Assembly: GCA_917880885.1 (NCBI GenBank)
Contig: OU862928.1
Span: forward strand, 39,668,962 to 39,732,961
Source of the DNA: Limnephilus marmoratus
Taxonomy: Eukaryota > Arthropoda > Insecta > Trichoptera > Limnephilidae
Direction: 5' to 3'
DNA: 64,000 nt
The notes below the pieces were generated by a model. It was given only the letters and a program-made list of their open reading frames with translations, ran no database searches and had not been told where the DNA came from. How positions within the stretch are numbered: the first letter of the stretch is position 1; the number at the start of each line of letters is the position of its first letter. The translations under genes were made by a program, and so were the position numbers. Positions 30,883 through 41,797 of the stretch are shown piece after piece.

Positions 30883-31100
30883 CCAACAGGTACTGGCCTC
30901 GCCAATGTCGTTAGTGAATAAGAGAAAGGTGAGGGGTCCTGGTTTCGATCCCTGAGGAACCCCGAAATTCGTTTAATATTCACGAGAAAGACAATGTCAG
31001 GGGCGTCAGTAACAACATATTGGAGACGGTTGAATATTATGTAACTTGCCATGAATTGTGTTGAGTAGATTCTAGGAGAAATTAATTTAATTTTATGGCT
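30883..31100 (-). pseudogene. LINE RT fragment, right side of a split copy
   Basis: Minus-strand frames give SGVPQGS-like residues as GFLRDRNQDPSPFSYSL / GSKPGPLTFLLFTNDIGEA after frame changes, with YIIFNRLQYVVTDAPDIVF upstream. This is the RT region between motifs A and C of a LINE, interrupted at 30883 by the hAT element. Confidence 0.55.
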
Positions 31101-31155
31101 AAACCATAACCGTATCAATAATACCATCAATTATCATTATAACTATAATTTAGAA

Positions 31156-31588
31156 GGCAGGTGTGAGTACCGCTGCCCCGGGAACCAAGACCTCTGCCAC
31201 AGATCACGCCAAGTGATTTGCTGTGTTTGGTGACTTAGCAGGAATGCCCGGTTTCATGGGGTGAGGTTTGTCCAGGTCTTGGTGGCGAATGCATCTGCTC
31301 AAAAATTGCCTGGCAGGCCAGATTGAGAGAGACTGGCTGAGGGAAACCTTTAGATCTCTTCAGCAGGACTTTCTCGGAACATCACCTTGCACCACAGCAC
31401 TGGTTTCATTCGTCCGTAACTCCTGGACACACTGAACCCCAGATTCCTACCCACCCCACATACCTTTTTCCTTTACAGAACTTCTTTTCCTTCCTTTTCA
31501 AAAATGACCCTCCACACAGCATCCCCAAAGATGACAGGCATTGAGGGATTTTTTTTTCCTCAGGGCCTCCTGTATGCAGCTAATGTAA
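31156..31588 (+). repeat. SINE family A, long form
   Basis: Near-complete plus copy with the extra internal segment (about 31285-31425) seen in long members. The tail ends GCAGCTAATGTAAAAAAAT. Confidence 0.75.
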
Positions 31589-31599
31589 AAAAATAATAA

Positions 31600-32190
31600 T
31601 AAATAAATAGATTCAAATGTGGTAAAAAATTTATTCAACAGTACGTGATTGTAAAACTAACATAATAAATACAATATAAGAACTCTCAAAGACGAATTTC
31701 ATCACAATTTCAAAATAAAATGAAAATATTTTTCTTAAATTATTTAATACTTTTCACCTATCGAAAATAACTTATAAGTAAACAAAACGTGTAAAAAAAT
31801 TATTGCATCTCACCGAATATCACATAGAAAACATGAAACAACCATAATATTGCTATAAAACAGTCAAGGAAGGCCAGTGAGAATTCAACGCCAAAACAAA
31901 ATTGCACACTCTTTGCGAACTTTCGTCAACCATAAAACCTTTTTTTTTTGTGTTAACATCACACGTGATTTCAACTACCACCACAGAGAGTTAGTGGCTA
32001 TATTGCAATCTATGTATTTTTTTTTTAAATATTCGGAAACGGTTTACATATATATAGTTCCCGAGAGCACTTAGGCCATAGACCCATTGTACTATCTCCC
32101 ATTTTACCTCATTCCTTTGACAGTAACCCAGTCCCTTTTATAAAGTTCACCAGGATTGTCATTCGAAATGAAGCTATATGTTCTGGTCCG
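31600..32190. other. No gene seen
   Basis: AT-rich sequence without supported features. Confidence 0.4.
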
Positions 32191-32194
32191 ACCA

Positions 32195-32740
32195 TGTGTC
32201 TTCCCAGGTCTCATTTCCCCTCTTCACTCCTCCTTGGTTCCCTGAAGGCCCCACGACGGAAGAGAGCTTCATCTCTCCTCTCTACTCCTTAGTTCCCCGA
32301 AGGCTCCACGACGGAGAGTCCACCTCCCCTTGGTTCCCTAAAGGCTCCACAAGGGAAGAGTCCACTCCACCTTGGTTTCCCGAGGGCCCCAGGAGGGAAG
32401 AGAACTTCATCTCTCCTCCTTGGTTCCTCTAAGGCCCCACAGAGGAAGAGTTCACCAAGATGGCCTCATTTCTCTTCTTCACTCCTAGATGGTTCCTCAA
32501 AGGCCCCACATGGAAAGAGGACATCATCTCTCCACTTCACTCCTCCTTGGTTCCACTGAAGCGCTGGAAGGGTGCCCTTCCCCTTGGTTCCTTGAAGGCC
32601 CCACAAGGGAAGAGTTCATGAAGGTGGCCTCAGCTCACCTCTCCACGATTTTTCCTCTTAGTTCCTCCTACGGCCCCAGGAAGGAAATCCACAGAGGTGG
32701 CCTCAGCATTCCTAGGTTCCCAAAAGGCCCCTAGTTGCAA
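32195..32740. repeat. Imperfect minisatellite
   Basis: About a dozen diverged units based on CCTTGGTTCCCTGAAGGCCC and ACGGAAGAG, 35-60 bp apart. The open frames here (PWFPEGP-type repeats) are by-products. No function assigned. Confidence 0.7.
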
Positions 32741-33029
32741 TCTATGTAAATATTGAGGAATCTTTAATAGCGGATGTAAGGATAAAAAATTAGACGAAGG
32801 TTAGGAAAAACACGGCCAAGTAAGCCTTGATACAAAACACAAGATTTCATGACAGATGATAGAGGTGGCCTCAGCATTCCTAGGTTCCCAAAAGACCCCT
32901 AGTTGCAATCTATGTAAATATTGAGGAATCTTTAATAGCGGATGTAAGGATAAAAAATTAGACGAAGGTTAGGAAAAACACGGCCAAGTAAGCCTTGATA
33001 CAAAACACAAGATTTCATGACAGATGATC
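32694..33029. repeat. Tandem duplication, period 168 bp
   Basis: 32694-32861 is repeated at 32862-33029 almost without change (one G/A difference noted at AAAAGGCCCC / AAAAGACCCC). Confidence 0.85.
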
Positions 33030-33409
33030 TACCGACAGTTGCCCCCGGCATACTTGTACACAATATGCAGTCGGCTTTATATCTACTTACACAGATATAA
33101 CTAAGGGTCAGTTTTATAACAATCCGTTTGTCACGCTTGATACCATTTTTAACAAATATTTGGTCTACCGCACGATTTCCACGTTTTATAAACATTCGCC
33201 TGGTTACCAGTCGGTTATGTAGCGGTTAACGCTTTATGGACCGATTTTGGTCAGTTAAATAAATAACGATCCGTTTGCTGACATTTTTTGACAGTTGTAA
33301 ATAGGAAGATGTTCCCGGCACTCGGTTATTTGGACCCTGTGCACTATTTTTAAGAGATAATATTACGTCAGCCCAGCTTTATATCTTTTATGCCTACATT
33401 CAATAATAC

Positions 33410-33590
33410 TATAATTCAATTTATAAAAACAGTTTTATTTATAAACAAGTTCCACTATGTAATTATTATTTCATGTGACAGCTGTTTCGCCTAGTTTTAT
33501 AATGCCTTCAGAAGGAGAAACAGCTGTCACGCATAATAATAATTACATAGAAGAACTTCTTTATAAATAAAAACATTACATAGTATAAAA
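33410..33590. mobile_element. PLE family-2 tail, inverted pair
   Basis: GTGACAGCTGTTTCGCC and its inverse GAAACAGCTGTCACG flank TTTTATAATGCCTTCAGAAG, with TTATAAACAAGTTCCACTAT and its diverged inverse outside. Matching tails are at 52965-53520 and 63400-63590. Confidence 0.55.
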
Positions 33591-34139
33591 TGAAGTCGCT
33601 CAAAATGTATGTGCGCGTTAATCTTATAAACTACGCAACAGATTTTCATACGGTTTTCACCAATAGATAGAGTGATTGAAGAGGAATGTTTATATGTATA
33701 ATACATGTAAATTATATTAGAGAAAAGCCGAGAAATTTAAAGAAAACATATTTTTGTGTGATTTAAAACGGCTGGCTCTCCGTACTATAGTCACTTTTGA
33801 AATTCATTCTTCGGAAGAAATTGGAAAATAGATGTCCTAGAGTAAGTAGGTATTTGATTTGAATTATTTTATTTGATGAAGTCGCGCAAAATGTATGTGC
33901 GCATAGATCTTTTAAACTACGCAATGGATATTCATGCGGTTTTCACCAATAGATAGAGTGATTCAAGAGGAAGGTTTATATGTATAAAAACATGCTTATT
34001 ATAGTAGAGAAAAGTCGAGAAATTCAAATATTCAATTCAGGCAGCGGGCAGCTGGCAAGCGGGTGGTGTGGATTTTATAAAGGTTGGGTAATGGCATTGT
34101 GTTTCGTTAGCCACAGCAACGTGTGGCCGGATCTGCTAG
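33590..34139 (+). mobile_element. Non-autonomous Helitron
   Basis: Ends GGCCGGATCTGCTAG at 34139 before T. The left region GAAGTCGCTCAAAATGTATG occurs twice (33592 and 33880), so a second 5' segment lies within. It shares CAGCAACGTGTGGC and GATAGAGTGATT blocks with the reverse copy at 8838-9179. Confidence 0.75.
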
Positions 34140-36448
34140 TGTTTTTATAAATCGAATAATAATAAATATTAGAATATATAAAAGAAATAAAAATTAAAAT
34201 GGAGTTCCACAAATTGAACTTAATAACAATAAATAAGTTAGAAATTTGGTACTTTATTTATAAAACCGGCCCTAAGCGTCCCGAAGTGGTGTGCAGAGAG
34301 GATGCACCGCCGAATAACATAAAACATATTTTCATTCAAATGTATCATAGATAAAACTACTTGTCTATACAAGGTGTAACAGCACGCGCCCAAAGGATTT
34401 TATTCAGCGATTCCTGGGAATATTTGGAGTAAAAAATGTAGATGTTATTTTGCTGTCTAATGACAATATTTTTCAAATAAAAATATTAAAAATAATTTTG
34501 ATCGCAAGTTGCAACTGAGTAATCCGGTACAGCATAGCGGCGAGTCACATGATCAGCACTCCATTTCATTCTAGCAGCACGGTAACACATGAAATAGTGC
34601 ATGCATCGAGGCAAATTTGAAAGCGTGTATTATTGTTAATTCGTGGCAGCGATATCTCGAGAATTCTGCTCATGGCAGCCTATGGATTAATGTGCTCAAA
34701 AACTTGGTTGTGGAAAAGCTTTGACAGCACTAATAGTTGTAGGGAATGTGATAAGTATGAAAGATGAAGAAAATAACATCAATTCATCTTTGTTGCCAAT
34801 GTCCAGCATTGATAAAGAGAAGGCACATATATCTATAGAGTTAAATATCATTTCCTCAAGGATCCCCCTCAGGGCCTGTCTTATTGGAATAATCTGTGGA
34901 GGTGGAGCAGAGGGAAAGAAATGAAGAAGGAATGAATGAACACATTTAAAAATAATATCGCCTATAAGGTAATGTGTGCTGAGTAGACATTTTCATCGAT
35001 AAATTGATATGGAGTCAGAAAAAATGTTCAACTATTGCTAAATAAAGTGTTGAGCTAACCAGGAGTTATAGCCGAATACCCAATAACAACCAAGCTGAAT
35101 TTCAAGAAAGGGACTGGATAGGGCTAAAGACAGGAGATAACAAAATGGCTCGAGTAGAATGACGAGTGACTATGACCTGAAGGGTGAATCTGTATCTTTT
35201 GCGACAGCTTAACAATGCACGTTAAATCGGTCAAATACTGCGCTTGTGTTAAGACACCAACTCTTAAAAGCAGTTACCCTAATGCCAGAGATGACAGCGC
35301 ATTTCGCCGCGTAATCCTCATTAGGAGATATCACTCGTGAGAAAATTTGCAAGTCGAATGTTATCGCACACAAACATCAAAATAATACAACAAATGGATA
35401 GTCATTTATGAATGCCTATTAGGCTTATATGTAAGAAATTTTAATAAATAATGAATAGTAATTCGTGTTTTTCAGTTGGTAATTAATCCATTTAACACAT
35501 GACAGGCATAGACAAGCCACATTAGAAGATTACAGAAATTTTACAGCCGATAATGCGATGAATGCCTTCCGATATCTGACGGATTTTGCCTCTTTGTCTC
35601 AATTGTCATTGGATATTGTCCGATTCTTGTAGTGGCAGATTAGCGAGAGAGTACTAAATTTTCCAGTTTTTCAAAATAAATATCAAATTTACTTTTGGAA
35701 CAAATCTTCTTTATACAGTGATTGAGGATAGCAAATGTTAGATTGTGCTATGTCCAGCGTTTGAAATATAGTCTGCGTGCAAAGTCATATCTTCTCCAAG
35801 CATAAACTTTCTAATAAAAGTGTGTTTATCAGAAGTGTTTTGCCAGGTATGTATGTTTTCTGTAGCTGTATGTAAATAATAAAATTAGATAGAACCTAAG
35901 GAACTCATAAGAAATTGGATAGCGTTCTCGAAGTGATTTTTCACAATAATTGGGCTATTTAAACAACACAACTCTCAATTACACACACCTACATTTATAC
36001 ATCTATCATGAACCGTTGTACTTCAGAGTTAGTATTGTTGCATATCCCTAATCATTTTCCTACCCGTTCCTGTGTGTACCTGTCACGGCCCCCAATGTCA
36101 GTTGATTTTCGATCTCTGCTTGATATACAACATACTGCAAAGCGTAATTCTGCCGCCCGCCACTACAAAAGTACATCAACTCGCGTCTGCTCGCTTTCTT
36201 CAGAGAAACAAACACACCGCGAACTACTTAATCCGCGGTAAATGCAGTGTAATGTAAACCAGATAGAGAGAAGAGAATGCTACAAGTCCTGCAATAAGTC
36301 ATTTCTTCATAAAGTGGTAACAAATTACATTAAATTACACTCATCATACAAAGGCCCTTCAAATACATAAAATGTTAAACCAAATTACACACCAATGGCA
36401 CTCTACAAATTATTCTATTATTATTAATATTAATGTGTTTCTGGATTG
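34140..36448. other. 2.3 kb with no gene recognised
   Basis: Only short frames, none with a motif. About 34855-34920 has a faint match to the SINE tail (CCTCAGGGCCTGTCTTATT). No terminal repeats or RNA genes seen. Confidence 0.4.
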
Positions 36449-36450
36449 TA

Positions 36451-37373
36451 CGAGGGCTGTCGGTAAAATAAGGTCTCCAAGGTGATGGGTTGCGAGGAAA
36501 AATTTTACGCAAGATCCGGCAGCACTGGCGTATAGCCTAGTTTCCCTACGCTAAAGCCCCACCACGCTGCACTCTCTGCGACACTTAGTCTCGGCGCGGC
36601 AGCCGTTCGTGTTAAAGCTTCCGCTTGCCGCACCTGCCAGGTGTAAATTATGCTCTATAATTAGTTTTTTTGTGCAAAGAACAAAACTCCAGAAGAAATT
36701 CATTCTCAGCCACTTGAAGCGTACAGAAAACAGTGTATGAGTGCGAAAACATGCGCAAATGGTGCAGAGAATTTAAAAGCTTGCCGAACAGCCATCGGTT
36801 TCAGACGAAAAAATTGCCAAAGAGTAAAAAAACAATAATTGTAGATCGACGGGTAACGGTCTGGGAGCTCTGTGATATGATCCCTGATGTCAGTAAGACC
36901 ACTTTTGACAAGATTTTGACAGAAAATTTAGGAGATCGCAAAGTCTGCCCAGGGTGGGTCCCAAAATGCTCACCGAAGATCACAAACAACAACGGGTTGA
37001 AGCAGCCCGTGAATTCCTTGAGTGCTACGACATCAATGGCGAAGAATTCTTATACTCAATTGTGACTGGGGACGAGACCCGGACACACTACACGATACCA
37101 GAGACAAAGGAACAATCCCAGTGGTGTCATTCAGATTCGCTGAAGTAAAGTTTAAAAACCAATTACAGAGCGTAATTCACACCTGGCGGGTGCAGCGAGT
37201 GGAAGCTCCATCGCGAACGGCTGCCACGCCGAGACTAAGCATGACAGAGGGTGAAACGTGATGGGGATTTGGCAAGGGGAAACCAGGCTACACGCCAGTA
37301 TTGCAGGATTGCGCATAAAATTGTTCCTCGCGACCGCAGCACCTTGGAGACCTTATTTTACGGTCAGCCCTCG
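36451..37373 (+). mobile_element. Snapback mariner element
   Basis: Flanked by TA. Ends match over about 35 bp: CGAGGGCTGTCGGTAAAATA on the left and, reversed, CGAGGGCTGACCGTAAAATA on the right. The middle encodes a transposase N-terminal half. The region just inside the right end (37175-37250) is an inverse copy of the left untranslated part (36555-36650), replacing the C-terminal half. Confidence 0.85.
36733..37147 (+). pseudogene. Mariner transposase N-terminal remnant
   Basis: One frame gives RKWCREFKSLPNSHRFQTKK and ITV-type residues VTVWELCDMIPDVSKTTFDK, then shifts at about 36958 to MLTEDHKQQRVEAAREFLEC, SIVTGDETRTHY and PETKEQSQWCHSD, with a stop at 37145. These are mariner landmarks: the second helix-turn-helix, WVPKxLTxxHK and the first catalytic Asp in VTGDE. 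The other two catalytic residues are lost, so it is inactive. Confidence 0.85.
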
Positions 37374-37422
37374 TATAATATAGGTCTTGTTGACTTCACA
37401 TTACATTATGTGTGTAACAGTT

Positions 37423-37938
37423 TTATGAACACTTCCTGACATGTCGTTCCATCTCTAGTTGTGTCCTATATGAACAAAGGCACTTTTCACAAACATACGG
37501 TTTGACTCCGGAATGTTTCAACTTGTGCAGATCCAAACTTGACTTATACCGGCACGAAAAATCGCACACGTCGCAGGCAAACATCTTTTCCTTTGTGTGC
37601 GAGATCTTGTGCTTCCTCAGATGCATCTTTTGCCTGAAAGACTTAGAACACAGATCACAAGAGAATGGTCGTTCGTCGGTGTGAATCATTCTGTGAACTT
37701 TAACAGAGTTGACACGAGTGTTGGAATAATCACAAAAATCGCAGAAGTATAGGTCGTTTTCTTTTTTGAATTCGCCCAGCTTGTATTTGCGTGGTCTTCC
37801 TTGGGTTTTGATCGTTCCTTGGGTGAGTTGTGGGTCCACAAATGGGTCATGGAGAGATGGTTTCTTTATTCTATTTGTTATTATTTGTGGATGGTTCAAT
37901 AATGGTTCTTGGATGTGTTGTTCGTGTTGCGGAGGTTC
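37423..37938 (-). CDS. C2H2 zinc-finger gene 1, last exon (exon 6)
   Basis: Terminal exon of the inferred minus-strand gene. It begins after the acceptor TTTCTTTTAG with GAACCTCCG (EPPQHEQHIQEP) in phase 0 and ends with TAA at 37423-37425. It codes 171 residues. A basic linker (GRPRKYKLGEFKKEND, residues about 35-50) resembles a small AT-hook-like GRPRK. Four fingers follow: YFCDFCDYSNTRVNSVKVH, TDERPFSCDLCSKSFRQKMH, KEKMFACDVCDFSC and KPYVCEKCLCSYRTQ with a final Cys in place of the last His (HVRKC). Linkers T(D/K)E(R/K)PF are standard for DNA-binding arrays. The mariner at 36451-37373 lies just downstream, and I see no clear polyadenylation signal between them. Role inferred: nuclear DNA-binding protein. 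Confidence 0.75.
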   Translation of the reverse strand, partial: EPPQHEQHIQEPLLNHPQIITNRIKKPSLHDPFVDPQLTQGTIKTQGRPRKYKLGEFKKENDLYFCDFCDYSNTRVNSVKVHRMIHTDERPFSCDLCSKSFRQKMHLRKHKISHTKEKMFACDVCDFSCRYKSSLDLHKLKHSGVKPYVCEKCLCSYRTQLEMERHVRKCS

Positions 37939-38189
37939 CTAAAAGAAAGTTTAACAAATTAGTGTACTGGAGGAGTTGGAGAAGGTCAAAGTAGGATGAT
38001 GAGGCTATTCAGGCAGTGGATGGCATTGTAGGGTTTTGTAGTAGAGCATCTCCGAGAAACTAATGAACTCTTATATGATTGTGTTTAGTTGTATCAATTA
38101 TTCATATAATTTAACCCCTCCAGCCTCGGGCATATTTTGTCAGAAGATCAAAATATTTCCACTTTGCAATATAACAAAAATTATTAGTC

Positions 38190-38905
38190 ATAATAAAAGT
38201 AAAATTATTAGTCGTCCCTAATATTTTCAAACAGAGACATAATACACCGTTGCTGTTTCAGAGCGCCAAAATTTTACCTGTTAACCTGTCAAAGGCCAGG
38301 GTTTTTTACCTTACCTTTTTTAAATTACCTTAAGAACAAGAATGGAGGAAGCTATTTTAAGCTTTATTTTATGTTATATATTAATGGAATAAAATTTAAA
38401 ATCGCATCCAAATTATTTGAATTAATATTCTTTTTTGAAATTTGATACTCGCGCGCCGGCGCGGCAACGGCACTCGAGAAGTTAAGGCAATACTATGGCA
38501 CAAAATAATAATTCAGCATATATTTACCCCGCAGCATAAAGAGAAATTAGAACATAAATACAGCACTAGATTCACGCGCAACGACGGGTTAATAGTTCCG
38601 AAATTTAACAATAAGTACGGACAGAGAACGTTTGAATACATAATACCGAAGATATTTAATTTAATACCTGACACTATAAAGCAATGTAATTCTATGAATA
38701 AGGTTAAATATATGATGAAAAATTGGCTATCGGAAAAAAAAAACTATATTGATATGTAAGAAAAAATGTCGAATCTGTAGATATAAGATGTAAATTTTTA
38801 ATTTTTAAAATGTACATGTAACTAAAATATAAGCACCTGTTGACAAGCCAATTCAATTGGCTTAGCAGGACTTCTTTGTTGATTATAAAAAATAAAAATA
38901 AATAA
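38190..38905 (+). pseudogene. LINE-K C-terminus with hairpin tail
   Basis: A short piece (38200-38280) gives VKLLVVPNIFKQRH-like residues. The frame 38442-38759 has KLEHKYSTRFTRNDGLIVPK and KYGQRTFEYIIPKIFNLIPD, ending MKNWLSEKKNYIDM. The tail contains AAGCCAATTCAATTGGCTT (38845-38863) and ends in an A-rich run (38887-38920). Same family as 21600-22205. Confidence 0.7.
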
Positions 38906-39035
38906 ATAAAAAATTTAAAAAACCCAAATAAATGGAACAATTCTGAACGTATCCGATAACTTAAAACTGTTTTTGAAAGGTGATAAAATACGCATTAAAA
39001 TTTTATAATTCGAAATAAACATATAATTTTAATTA

Positions 39036-39589
39036 CAGTAGAATTCGGATATAACGACTTCGCTTATAACAGCTTACCGTTTTTAGCGACAACAATGTAA
39101 ATTCAAGTTAGGTTTCATAGTTGGGTACTAAGAAAACATATCCGTTTAGTACGAATCCGTTTTAAGTGACCGACTGCTTAAAGTGACCTATTTTGACTTA
39201 TTTTAATGATAATTCGTCCGGTTAGAACGACACGCAGTATTTTGTTTACAAAACCTACTACCAATACCGCGCCGCCTCGCCCACTTCCCGCGCACTAAAA
39301 TCTATCCTTATTACCGCGTGTAAATCACGGTCAGTGTTTATCTTCTGTTGTGACTAGGTTAAAAGCTCAACACAATGAGTTCCTTGAAGCGAAAGTGTTT
39401 TTCAATTGAAGAAAAAAGTGGTATATTACACCGTTTAGAAGCCGGTGAATCAAATGTAACCCTCGCGAAGGAGTTCGGCGTCTCTCATGTAAAAACAAGC
39501 TTAAATTATCCACCCGTTTTGTGCGTCGTCCGGTTAGTACGACAAAGTATCGCCGGCCCCTTGAGGGTCCTTATATCCGGATTCTACTG
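39036..39589 (+). mobile_element. Pogo/Tigger-like MITE, 554 bp
   Basis: Flanked by TA (39034-39035 and 39590-39591). Ends CAGTAGAATTCGGATATAAC and, reversed, CAGTAGAATCCGGATATAAG. It carries a transposase start only. Confidence 0.85.
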
Positions 39590-39596
39590 TATATAA
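39375..39596 (+). pseudogene. Pogo-like transposase N-terminal fragment
   Basis: MSSLKRKCFSIEEKSGILHR then LEAGESNVTLAKEFGVSHV is the N-terminal CENP-B/psq-type helix-turn-helix of pogo-like transposases. After HVKTS the frame runs into the right end of the MITE. No DDE catalytic domain remains. Confidence 0.8.
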
Positions 39597-40031
39597 AACT
39601 TTTGAATAAAAACTTTAAAAAATTATAAAAAAGGCACACCTTACATATTTACTAACTAAAATTACTGATAAATTAATGAAAAAAATTAAACATTCACATA
39701 TTTTATTAGAAAAATGTATTATAAACGTTATCGTCACTTTACTTTTTCGACATTTCATGTGAAAATAATTAATAAAAAACGTTTTAAGTTTTTTTTTTTC
39801 AAAATACGGTCGTAAACTTTAGTTTCATAATGGCGTACAAATGAATTATTTTGTGGTAAACTTTTAAATTTGAATATAAGTGTGGTGTTTTCTCTTTCTA
39901 ATATAGTTTAGATCATATTTCTCACCATGATAGTAAGGGAGACAACGATTTCCATGCGACCTAATTTTTGCAAACAAATTTGCCTAAAGGATTAAGGTAT
40001 TATAAACAATTTTTTTGTATAAAATCCTTAC

Positions 40032-41039
40032 CTGCATGCTATTATTATACGTGATATTTTGTTGATCATTTTTACTTTCAAGACGCTGTTGTGTTTCTTT
40101 TGTTTTATAATTACATACATCCATGTCATCATTCAGATATTTCTTCTCATTATGTGTGAGTCTATGTTCTTGCATAGTAGACTTATAGACTGTCGTAAAA
40201 CTACACACGTAACACAAATACAACATCTTTGAATGCCTCAAAGTGTGCTTTTTTAAATACAAAAGATTCCCAGTTGAAAAATCACAAAGTTCGCAATCAT
40301 AGCTACGCAGTTCAACGTGAATTGATCTGTGACGAATGAGTTCGTTCTTAGTTAAGAAAGTTTCATCGCACGTTGAACATTTTAACACGGCGTTATAGCA
40401 TTTCTTTTCGTGCTTGTCCAGCGTAATTTTCATTCTGCAGATGTAACCGCATTTCGAACAGACAAACGATTTTTCTCTGTCGTATATTTCGCTACCATTT
40501 CCTCTCGCGCTTCTTTCGCATTTAATTCCGACATGCGTCTTTTTGTGCTTTATCAAATGTTCTTTTTGGCGGAATGTTGCAGAACATACATCACATAAGA
40601 AAGGTCGTTCGCCGGTATGTATCATGCGATGGACTTTAACGGAATTCAAACGTTTGTTAGAATAGTTGCAAAATTTGCAATGGTACAATCCGTCTATTTT
40701 CTTTTCCTGATTTCGTTTGAATTTTCTTATAACCATATTATCGTTTCTATTTTGAACAACTTTTGACAAGAGACGTTTTTTTTTCTTGCTTTTCTTTTTT
40801 TTTACAGCAATTATTTCTTCGTAATCACTTAAGTCGTGTTTTTCTTCCTTGCAAACTTCGTAATCAGCGTCGTTATTATCATTGCAGCTGTCCCCGTAAT
40901 CAAAGTGGTCGTATAGAAGTTGATTTTCGGCTACGTTACAGCCGTAGCTCGCTTCGCTATAAGCTGTTTCTACTTTGATTTTAATTTTTGAAAGTGGAAT
41001 GTTGTCTGCTTCTGAATCGCATTCCTCTTCTTCTTTAAT
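40032..41039 (-). CDS. C2H2 zinc-finger gene 1, exon 5
   Basis: Internal exon of 336 codons, phase 0 at both sides. Acceptor TTTATTTACAG before ATTAAAGAAG, donor CAG|GTAAGG. It starts with an acidic stretch (IKEEEECDSEADN ... DYEEIIAV), then a very basic run KKKKSKKKKRLLSK likely to act as a nuclear localisation signal. Six fingers follow: LYHCKFCNYSNKRLNSVKVH, RPFLCDVCSATFRQKEH, SFVCSKCGYICRMK (ending HEKKC), LKCSTCDETFLTKN, YDCELCDFSTGN and LYLCYVCSFTTVYKS. The first two closely resemble those of exons 2 and 6, implying exon duplication. Read-through past the donor reaches a stop after 15 codons. Confidence 0.75.
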
Positions 41040-41162
41040 CTGTAAATAAATATATACAGTCAGTTTTATAAAAAAGACAACTTTTTTCAGAGCACCGTTA
41101 CTGAAGTATCCTAAAACAAACAATTTCAATTTTTTTTAAATAATTAACTTTTCTTCCATTTG

Positions 41163-41500
41163 GATGGTGGATAATCAACACCTCTGTCATATGTTACCCC
41201 AAGTAGTTTGCTAAGTTTGGCGACTTAGCAGGGGTGCCCGGGTTCATTGGGTGAGGTGTGATAGACCCTTTGACCACTCCAGCTCCTCTCTCTCGACTCA
41301 TCGCCTTGCACCGCATTGAAGGAATGGATTCATTCGTCCGTCACTGCTGAACACACTGACCCCAGATTCCTATCCACCCCTCAAAACTTTGTTTCCTACC
41401 TTTCCATAAAAGACCCTCCATACAGCATCCCCTAAGATGACATGGACCCTGAGGGAAATGATTTTCCTCAGGGCCTCCTGTGTGGAGCTAATGTAAGGGT
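41163..41500 (+). repeat. SINE family A in intron 4
   Basis: Plus copy missing its extreme 5' end, with a complete double stem (GGACCCTGAGGGAAATG ... CCTCAGGGCCTCCTGTGTG). Confidence 0.7.
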
Positions 41501-41504
41501 TTCC

Positions 41505-41690
41505 CGCAACCGGTCTCTCCTGATCCAGTCCGCCACGCAGCTGGTGAGCAGTTGCACCAGCTGCAGAGACCTGGACAAACCTCACCCCATGAACCCCGGC
41601 ATCCCTGTTAATTCACCAAACAAAGTGAACCACTTAGGGTGACCTATCGCAGATGTGTTGGCTATCCAACAAACACAAATAATTGACACC
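41505..41690 (-). repeat. SINE family A, 5' half, in intron 4
   Basis: Reverse-oriented 5' half abutting the preceding copy (CTCTCCTGATCCAGTCCG, then AACCTCACCCCATGAACCC). Confidence 0.65.
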
Positions 41691-41797
41691 CACCTGACAT
41701 ATTATGTTCTAAAGATTTAGAATTATCTGAGCGACATTCTACACAATTATATTGAAACACTAGAGACGACAATAAAAATAATTTGTATTTAACAAAC

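Larger units (their letters stand above)
27505..30890. mobile_element. hAT-type element, 3.37 kb with nested insertions
   Basis: The element proper is 27513-30882. Ends are CAGTGGCGTAGCTAGC and, reversed, CAATGGCGTAGCGAGG. The 8-bp ccaacagg is present on both sides (27505-27512 and 30883-30890). No transposase is visible, so it is a non-autonomous hAT carrying another inverted-repeat element and a LINE. Confidence 0.8.
38115..39991 (+). mobile_element. MITE E in intron 5, with nested insertions
   Basis: TTAA at 38111-38114 and 39992-39995 bracket the copy. Left end CCCCTCCAGCCTCGGGC, right end TTTGCCTAAAGGA. Inside lie a LINE-K 3' fragment (38190-38905) and a pogo-like MITE (39036-39589). 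This MITE makes up nearly all of the intron. Confidence 0.65.

Noticed and set aside
32178..32734. Proline/tryptophan repeat protein (PWFPEGP)
   Set aside because: Frame shifts between units and diverged repeats indicate a noncoding minisatellite.
33480..33525. Active hammerhead in PLE family-2 tails (also 53390-53480 and 63530-63570)
   Set aside because: GAAACAGCTGTC and stem GCCTT/AAGGC are present, but the core reads TTGATAA or similar, with changes at positions needed for activity.
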